DNA of 47,213 nt from Cryomorphaceae bacterium (GTDB lineage: Bacteria > Bacteroidota > Bacteroidia > Flavobacteriales > BACL11). Position numbers and translations under genes: made by a program. The stretch covers positions 1 to 47,213 of the forward strand of contig JACNFT010000055.1 in the NCBI GenBank assembly GCA_014384505.1, given 5' to 3'. Within the stretch, counting starts at the first letter, position 1. Every line of letters begins with the position of its first letter. Below are positions 42,547 through 47,213 of the stretch, one piece after another. A model generated the notes under the pieces. The model saw nothing but the letters and a program-made list of their open reading frames with translations, had not been told where the DNA came from and made no database searches.

Positions 42547-43205
42547 AAAAGTATTGGGCAGAATTATTAGGAACTTACATTTTGGTATTTGTAGGTACTG
42601 GCGCGATTATTATTAATGAAATTACTGGAGGTACAGTAAGTCATCTGGGAGTTGGCATTTCATTTGGATTAGTGGTAATGGCTATGATATATGCAATTGG
42701 TGATATATCGGGAGCACACATTAATCCTGCAGTAACGATTGCTTTTGCAGTAGCAAAACGCTTCCCAAAAAATCAGATTTTACCTTATATTTCTTTTCAG
42801 TTGTTAGGGGCAATTTTGGCATCAGCAAGTTTATATTTTATTTTTCCAGAGGCAAGTACTATGGGTGAAACCTTACCTTTAAAAGGGAATTGGGAGCAAT
42901 CCTTTATATTGGAGTTTATTTTGACTTTTATTTTAATGTTTGTGATTCTGAATGTTTCAACTGGGTCAAAGGAAAAGGGAATTACGGCTGCCTTAGCTGT
43001 TGGTGGAGTTGTTGCTTTTGAGGCTACTTTTGCAGGACCTATTTGTGGGGCCTCTATGAATCCGGCTAGATCTATAGCTCCAGCAATTTTTTCAGGAGAT
43101 TTAACCCATTTATGGCTGTATGTTGTAGCAACAATCCTTGGGGCTATTTTGGCAGTTTATTCATGCAAACTAGTACAAGCTGAAGAGTGTTGCGATAACT
43201 GCTAG
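42543..43205 (+). CDS. MIP-family channel, aquaporin-like
   Basis: A 220-residue membrane protein with six helices and two half-helices bearing both NPA motifs: GAHINPAVTIAFA (first) and GASMNPARSIAPAIF (second). The residue after the second motif is Ser rather than the Asp typical of glycerol facilitators, favouring a water channel. The C-terminus ends in a Cys cluster (EECCDNC), unusual for aquaporins. It is translationally coupled to the thioesterase upstream. The last 4 bp overlap the stop of the converging nucleoside phosphorylase. Confidence 0.92.
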   Translation: MKKYWAELLGTYILVFVGTGAIIINEITGGTVSHLGVGISFGLVVMAMIYAIGDISGAHINPAVTIAFAVAKRFPKNQILPYISFQLLGAILASASLYFIFPEASTMGETLPLKGNWEQSFILEFILTFILMFVILNVSTGSKEKGITAALAVGGVVAFEATFAGPICGASMNPARSIAPAIFSGDLTHLWLYVVATILGAILAVYSCKLVQAEECCDNC

Positions 43206-44065
43206 CAGATTCTTTTAAGTACTAAGTCTATCATTTTTTCTACTGTTTTTTTGTAATCCTTACTGTACTCTTTTGTTAGTCGGTTAGCTATTATAGCGCA
43301 TATTGTTAACGTATTATGACCCAGTGATTGTCCTAAATAATATAGAGCAGAAGTTTCCATTTCAAAATTTGTAATTCTATTCTCCTTATACTTAAAACTC
43401 TCCATCTTTTCATGTAAGTTTGTAATAGAGGGGTTTAATCTTAAGGTTCTTCCTTGAGGACCATAAAACCCAGGAGCAGTTGCTGTTATTCCTTTTTTTA
43501 CATCTGGAAAAAGTGAAAGCAGATTGTCTGATGCTTTTACAATATAAGGGTTTGATAAATTTTCTGGCCAGTTAGCATGTTGCTTGTATTTGCAACTCAT
43601 CTCCTGTTCAATTATTTCTTCTGATTCATAGAAATGAGCAATGTTATCGAGCCCTAATCCAAAAGATGAAACTAGAAAAGAGTCAACTTCTATATCTTTT
43701 TGTAAGGCTCCTGAGGTTCCTAAACGAATAAGGTTAAGGGTTTTCTTTTTCTTATTTATGGTTCGGGTTTTGAAATCAATATTTACTAAAGCATCAAGTT
43801 CATTAACAACAATATCAATATTGTCAGGACCAATTCCGGTTGCTATTACACTAATTCTTTTTCCATTTAATATTCCTGTGTGGGTAACAAATTCTCTGTT
43901 CTGTATTTTATGTTCAATACTATCAAATTTATTTGAAATTATGCTTACCCTGTCAGGATCTCCTACTAGTATTATGTCGTTAGCAATTTCATCTTTAGAT
44001 AAATTGAGGTGGTAAATTTTATTTTCTGGAGTAAGTATTAATTCAGTCTCTGCTATTATATGCAT
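43202..44065 (-). CDS. Nucleoside phosphorylase (uridine phosphorylase-like)
   Basis: A 287-residue PNP/UDP-family enzyme. It has DIILVGDPDRVSIIS (phosphate-binding GDPxR), the HTGILNGKRISVIATGIGPDNIDIVVNEL segment, LNLIRLGTSGAL and the nucleoside-site NFEMETSALYYLGQSLGH near residue 240. It cleaves a nucleoside with phosphate to base and ribose-1-phosphate; similarity is to the Bacteroidota uridine-phosphorylase-like group, but base specificity is uncertain. It is divergent from the universal stress gene, with a 39-bp shared promoter region. Confidence 0.9.
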   Translation of the reverse strand: MHIIAETELILTPENKIYHLNLSKDEIANDIILVGDPDRVSIISNKFDSIEHKIQNREFVTHTGILNGKRISVIATGIGPDNIDIVVNELDALVNIDFKTRTINKKKKTLNLIRLGTSGALQKDIEVDSFLVSSFGLGLDNIAHFYESEEIIEQEMSCKYKQHANWPENLSNPYIVKASDNLLSLFPDVKKGITATAPGFYGPQGRTLRLNPSITNLHEKMESFKYKENRITNFEMETSALYYLGQSLGHNTLTICAIIANRLTKEYSKDYKKTVEKMIDLVLKRIC

Positions 44066-44074
44066 ATAAATATG

Positions 44075-44082
44075 TAATTTTG
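44075..44082 (+). promoter_or_regulatory. -7 promoter element for the universal stress gene
   Basis: TAATTTTG matches TAnnTTTG, 22 bp upstream of the ATG at 44105, within the short divergent gap shared with the nucleoside phosphorylase gene. Confidence 0.55.
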
Positions 44083-44104
44083 TATCGTCAAAAATATAAA
44101 TAAT

Positions 44105-44986
44105 ATGTCAATATCAGCAAGTAAAATATTAGTTCCTATTGGTTTTTCAGCACAATCTATGATAGCTCTAGGTCAAGCCTTTAATTTAGCAAAAATTAAA
44201 AAATCTGAAGTAGTTTTACTCTCAGTAGTTGAAGAGCAAAGCATGATGCAGTCTTTATTTTTAGATGATAAAAGTCATGAATTACAGCTAAAGGTAAATC
44301 AGAAGCTACAAGAAATAGGCAAAGAATATGGTGATAAATATGGTGTTCATGTTGAAACTTTGGTAGCTAAAGGAAAAGTATATAACCAAATTAATGAAGT
44401 GGCTGAAATGATTTCTGCTGACTTAATTGTTATGGGAACTGATGGTTCAGATGGTTCAGCTAAAAAAATAATGGGTTCTAATGCTGAACGTGTAGTAAGA
44501 TTGGCACATTGTCCTGTTATTACAATTAAAGGAAAGTATCATCGTGAAGGTTGCGAGAATATTATTCTTCCACTTGACTTGGAAAAACAAACAAAGGAAA
44601 AGGTTACTTACGCTTTAGAGTACGCTAGGTATTGGGATTCAACTATTCGTTTAGTGTCTGTCGTATTGAGGGATAATCAAGAGGTAAGAGAAAAACTAAT
44701 TAAAAATATTAATCAAGTAAAAAAATTCATTACTGATGCTGGGGTAAAATGTTCTGCTGAGTTGGTTGAGGGAGAGAAGAAACAAACTTTAGGTGATTTT
44801 GTTTTTAAATATCAAAAACGTTTTGATGCTGATTTAATTATGATAATGACCAAGAAAGAGGAATTAACATTGTCTAATAATATAAGCGTTACCGCTAGAT
44901 ATATTATTAATAATTCTGAAATTCCTGTGATGAGTATTCGTCCTAAAGAACAAAAACATTTGACAGGACCAACTATTGGTTTCTAA
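44105..44986 (+). CDS. Tandem-domain universal stress protein
   Basis: A 293-residue cytoplasmic protein made of two UspA-like domains. The first (about 5-145) has KILVPIGFSAQSMIALGQA and the nucleotide-binding LIVMGTDGSDGSAKKIMGSNAERVVRLAHCPVITIKG pattern. The second (about 150-285) keeps the fold, but its ATP loop is degenerate (LIMIMTKKEE). The role is stress adaptation, with ATP binding expected only in domain 1. The CinA-type gene starts 3 bp downstream. Confidence 0.9.
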   Translation: MSISASKILVPIGFSAQSMIALGQAFNLAKIKKSEVVLLSVVEEQSMMQSLFLDDKSHELQLKVNQKLQEIGKEYGDKYGVHVETLVAKGKVYNQINEVAEMISADLIVMGTDGSDGSAKKIMGSNAERVVRLAHCPVITIKGKYHREGCENIILPLDLEKQTKEKVTYALEYARYWDSTIRLVSVVLRDNQEVREKLIKNINQVKKFITDAGVKCSAELVEGEKKQTLGDFVFKYQKRFDADLIMIMTKKEELTLSNNISVTARYIINNSEIPVMSIRPKEQKHLTGPTIGF

Positions 44987-44989
44987 GAA

Positions 44990-45463
44990 ATGTCATTGCT
45001 AAATAACTTACAGCAATTGTGTATAGAAAAGGGAGTCAGTATTGCAGTTGCCGAAAGTTGTACTGCAGGATTAATTGCTTCAAAATTAACTAGCCTACCA
45101 GGTAGTTCTTCTTTTTTTAAAGGTGGTGTTGTCGCTTATCAGAATGAAATTAAAACAAAAATTCTAGGGGTTAGACAATCCATTATTGATGAAAAAACTG
45201 AGGTAAGTGTTGAAGTTGTTAATCAGATGGCTAAAAGTGTTTTGGAAAAATTTGACGCAAACTTTGCTATAGCGACAACTGGCTATGCAGGTCCTGCTGG
45301 TGGTACAAATAAAAATCCAATTGGAACTGTTTTTATTGCTATTGCAAGTGTAGTAGGGGTAGTGGTTAGTCGCTTTGTTTTTTTAGGAGATAGGCAATCT
45401 GTTGTTAATCAAGCATCTGAAAGTGCCTTAAGCTTACTTTATACTGAGATAAAAAAACAGTAA
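44990..45463 (+). CDS. CinA C-terminal-domain protein (nicotinamide-nucleotide amidase type)
   Basis: A 157-residue single-domain protein with VAESCTAGLIASKLTSLPGSSSFFKGGVVAYQNEIK at the start (catalytic Ser in AESCTAG, about residue 23) and FAIATTGYAGPAGGTNKNPIGTVFIAI later. This domain hydrolyses nicotinamide mononucleotide to nicotinate mononucleotide in pyridine nucleotide salvage. It lies 3 bp after the stress gene and directly before rpmB, the usual place in Bacteroidota. Confidence 0.9.
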   Translation: MSLLNNLQQLCIEKGVSIAVAESCTAGLIASKLTSLPGSSSFFKGGVVAYQNEIKTKILGVRQSIIDEKTEVSVEVVNQMAKSVLEKFDANFAIATTGYAGPAGGTNKNPIGTVFIAIASVVGVVVSRFVFLGDRQSVVNQASESALSLLYTEIKKQ

Positions 45464-45491
45464 TAAATTTCAATTTATTTAGATTAGATTG

Positions 45492-45499
45492 TATATTTG
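45492..45499 (+). promoter_or_regulatory. -7 promoter element for rpmB
   Basis: TATATTTG is a perfect TAnnTTTG match, 20 bp upstream of the ATG at 45520, and is followed by GCAGCCC, a frequent start region of Bacteroidota housekeeping transcripts. Confidence 0.6.
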
Positions 45500-45519
45500 C
45501 AGCCCTAAATTAAGAAGAT

Positions 45520-45759
45520 ATGTCAAGAATTTGTCAAATAACAGGAAAGAAAGTAATGGTAGGGAACAACGTTTCTCACGCTAAGAATAGATCAAAAAGA
45601 AAATTCTATCCGAATTTACAAACTAAAAAGTTTTTTATTCCTGAAACTGGTGAAACAGTTATTCTAAAAGTTTCAGTAAATGCATTAAGAACAATTGATA
45701 AAAAAGGTATTGCTGCTGTTTTAGCTGAGGCTAAAGCAAACGGTAATGTGCTTGTTTAA
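45520..45759 (+). CDS. rpmB: 50S ribosomal protein L28
   Basis: A 79-residue ribosomal protein with the full family pattern: SRICQITGKKVMVGNNVSHA at the start, RSKRKFYPNLQTKKFFIPE, and VSVNALRTIDKKGI. In Bacteroidota rpmB is normally followed at once by rpmG (L33) and a short DUF4295 gene. Here the next feature is a terminator 23 bp after the stop, so the gene is transcribed alone from its own promoter. Confidence 0.96.
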   Translation: MSRICQITGKKVMVGNNVSHAKNRSKRKFYPNLQTKKFFIPETGETVILKVSVNALRTIDKKGIAAVLAEAKANGNVLV

Positions 45760-45782
45760 TCAATAAAATATATTAAATAATA

Positions 45783-45816
45783 AAAAAGTTGCTATCTTTG
45801 ATGGCAACTTTTTTTT
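45783..45816 (+). terminator. Terminator of rpmB
   Basis: The stem AAAAGTTGC-T-ATC pairs with GAT-G-GCAACTTTT (one T-G wobble) around a TTT loop, followed by a run of T. This is a typical intrinsic terminator 23 bp past the rpmB stop. Confidence 0.85.
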
Positions 45817-45841
45817 ATTTAATAACTAAATTATATTCAAA

Positions 45842-46390
45842 ATGAAAAATATCTTTAAAATATCAACAGTATTGTTTATAGGAGTATCTCTTGTTGTTTC
45901 TTCTTGTAAGAAAGAAGAAGTGCTTATTGATGGTTGTACTGATATTACTGCTATGAATTATAAAGATCTAGCAACTAATAATGATGGAAGTTGTGAGTAT
46001 GCTTATGATAACGCTCAAGGGTTATGGAGTATTTTCTCTGTATGTGATGATCTTGTTATTAGTATTCCTTTAGTAGGAGATTTTCCAGTTCCATTAAATG
46101 ATATGTTTCCTGAATCTATTGAGATAACAGGTGAGGAATATGGAGTTGTTTCTATGGATATAAGTGGAGAAAATGTGTTGGCTGATGTTTCTTATGATGG
46201 AGCCGTTACTATTCAGGATGATCAAAAAATTTCACTTGATACAGGAGACTTTGGTGTGGTTGATGTTGATATTACAGGTTCTGGAAAAATTGAAACTGCG
46301 ACAAATGGAGATTTAACATTGAATCTTGCATTTGATGTTCCTTTAGCAGGCACCCAAACTTCATCTTGTGAAATAACATTTTCAAAATAA
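45842..46390 (+). CDS. Lipoprotein with GCTD...DGSC motif, unknown function
   Basis: A 182-residue protein with a lipoprotein signal ending VVSSC (Cys22). Directly after the anchor comes one copy of the Bacteroidota Cys-module GCTDITAMNYKDLATNNDGSC (Cys about 33 and 52), often found in repeated form in surface proteins. Residues 60-182 are rich in beta strands, acidic, with Cys near 68 and 177, and resemble in size a lipocalin-like or beta-sandwich domain. No enzyme motif is visible. The gene is flanked by terminators at 45783-45816 and 46411-46434, so it stands alone. Confidence 0.75.
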   Translation: MKNIFKISTVLFIGVSLVVSSCKKEEVLIDGCTDITAMNYKDLATNNDGSCEYAYDNAQGLWSIFSVCDDLVISIPLVGDFPVPLNDMFPESIEITGEEYGVVSMDISGENVLADVSYDGAVTIQDDQKISLDTGDFGVVDVDITGSGKIETATNGDLTLNLAFDVPLAGTQTSSCEITFSK

Positions 46391-46410
46391 AAAAGTATAT
46401 ATATTTAAAT

Positions 46411-46434
46411 AGCCCTTGAAAAAGGGCTTTTTTT
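46411..46434 (+). terminator. Terminator directly abutting the M1 peptidase start
   Basis: The stem AGCCCTT (46411-46417) / AAGGGCT (46422-46428) with a four-base loop is followed by TTTTTT, and the ATG of the next gene begins at 46435. It lies 20 bp past the lipoprotein stop and should end that transcript. Confidence 0.85.
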
Positions 46435-47213
46435 ATGAAAAAAAAGACGATAATATTATTCTTTATTGCTTTTTCCTTTTTAGGAACAGCACAAGAGTAT
46501 AGTAGAAAAGATTCTTTGAGAGGAAATCTTACCGAACTCAGGACTTGTTTTGATGTAACTTTTTATGACTTATCTGTAATGGTTGATGAAAAGGAAAAAT
46601 CTTTAGAAAAATCGTATAACATTATTTATTTTACTGTTGTTTCTGACTTTGATAAAATGCAAATTGATTTATCTCAGAACATGGAGGTGATACGAATTGA
46701 GTTTGAACAGAAGGAACTTGAATATAGTCGTGAGTTTGATGCAATCTATATTGATTTCCCAAGAGTACTTAAAAAAGGAGAACAAGCCAATATTAAGGTC
46801 TTGTACAGTGGCTATCCTAGGGAAGCGGTAAATGCACCATGGGATGGAGGTTTTTCTTGGAAAAAAGATGATAATGGAAATCCTTGGATTGGAGTTTCTT
46901 GTCAAGGTTTAGGAGCTAGTGTTTGGTGGCCATGTAAAGATCATCAATCTGATGAGCCAGATAGTATGCGTATTACCTGTACAGCTCGTTACCCTTCAAA
47001 AATTGTTTCAAATGGGGATTTAAGAAAAGATACTTCAGAATGGAATCAGTATTTTAACTCTTGGGTAAATGTTAGTGAATGGTTTGTTTCCTATCCTATT
47101 AACAATTATAATGTAACGTTAAATATTGGAGATTATGAGCATTTTTCTGAAGCGTATATTTCAGAAAAAGATACTTTGCGTATGGATTATTATGTCTTAC
47201 ATGATAATTTAGA
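46435..47213 (+). CDS. M1-family metallopeptidase, N-terminal part (cut by window end)
   Basis: An ATG at 46435 opens a frame that stays open to the last base (259 codons plus two bases). The product begins with a signal peptide (MKKKTIILFFIAFSFLGTAQ) and continues as the beta-rich N-terminal domain of M1 aminopeptidases: LTELRTCFDVTFYDLSVMVD, a YSGYPREAVNAPWDGGFSW segment, and ASVWWPCKDHQSDEPDSM, which is characteristic of the Bacteroidota group. The catalytic GxMEN and HExxH motifs would lie beyond the window. It should be a periplasmic or surface zinc aminopeptidase. The start is unusual in following directly on a terminator U-tract. Confidence 0.85.
   Translation, partial: MKKKTIILFFIAFSFLGTAQEYSRKDSLRGNLTELRTCFDVTFYDLSVMVDEKEKSLEKSYNIIYFTVVSDFDKMQIDLSQNMEVIRIEFEQKELEYSREFDAIYIDFPRVLKKGEQANIKVLYSGYPREAVNAPWDGGFSWKKDDNGNPWIGVSCQGLGASVWWPCKDHQSDEPDSMRITCTARYPSKIVSNGDLRKDTSEWNQYFNSWVNVSEWFVSYPINNYNVTLNIGDYEHFSEAYISEKDTLRMDYYVLHDNL

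Noticed and set aside
46669..46905. 78-codon minus-strand frame near the right end
   Set aside because: It is antisense to the M1 peptidase N-terminal domain, whose plus-strand frame is open from 46435 to the window end and has clear family motifs.

Overview
The window is AT-rich (about one third G+C by eye), densely packed, chromosomal DNA from a member of the Bacteroidota, most likely order Flavobacteriales. The evidence is a T9SS-type C-terminal sorting domain, SusC-like TonB receptors, bacillithiol synthase BshA, a DUF3276/PUR protein, the long NusB form, a nusB-DUF1573-yajC-ybbR cluster, a mutL-rhomboid-rhomboid-phosphatase cluster, TAnnTTTG -7 promoter elements and the near absence of Shine-Dalgarno sequences. 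I cannot name a genus. No rRNA, tRNA, prophage, insertion sequence or CRISPR array was recognised. No stretch above 300 bp lacks a gene.

Layout. 1-3000: a small lipoprotein, an intergenic region with two different tandem arrays, a PUR-type nucleic-acid-binding protein and an ABC exporter. 3079-6869: leucine-type dehydrogenase, NusB, a DUF1573 lipoprotein, YajC and a YbbR protein. 6852-11506 (minus): a small membrane protein, MutL, two rhomboid proteases and a membrane endonuclease/phosphatase-fold protein in one tight operon. 11613-16262: a GH3/serine-hydrolase fusion, BshA and CoaE, overlapping head to tail. 16246-18432 (minus): RlmD, an unlisted 39-codon membrane ORF and a threonylcarbamoyl-AMP-synthase-like protein. 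18495-19706: ornithine aminotransferase.

The accessory part is 19769-34301 and holds three systems. (i) A heme-type uptake operon: TonB receptor, a lipoprotein with two Cys-rich repeats preceded by a triplet microsatellite, and a HmuY-like lipoprotein, closed by a strong terminator. (ii) A seven-gene operon with gaps of no more than 5 bp: a 4-TM protein, response regulator, histidine kinase, rhodanese, TauE-type exporter, a CstB-like persulfide dioxygenase with two rhodanese domains, and a methyltransferase. It looks like sulfide/persulfide handling under two-component control. (iii) A metal-type operon: a T9SS-secreted His-rich propeller protein, a Cys-rich HYC_CC_PP-like membrane protein, a TonB receptor with a CC pair at the plug, and a secreted HMA-fold protein with a CxxxCC site.

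34329-44065 returns to housekeeping, mostly on the minus strand: a methylmalonyl-CoA mutase in which small and large subunits are one polypeptide, FtsB/DivIC, an RsmI-like methyltransferase, a low-molecular-weight phosphatase, DnaA and a 5'-nucleotidase split into two genes, then a thioesterase and aquaporin (plus) and a nucleoside phosphorylase (minus). 44105-47213 (plus): universal stress protein, CinA/PncC domain, ribosomal protein L28 without its usual rpmG partner, a lipoprotein, and the start of an M1 metallopeptidase cut by the window end.

The strongest candidates for something under-described are the T9SS-propeller metal operon, the two-component/CstB-like sulfur operon, the repeat lipoprotein of the HmuY operon with its microsatellite leader, the MutAB fusion, and the 12-bp tandem repeat inside mutL.
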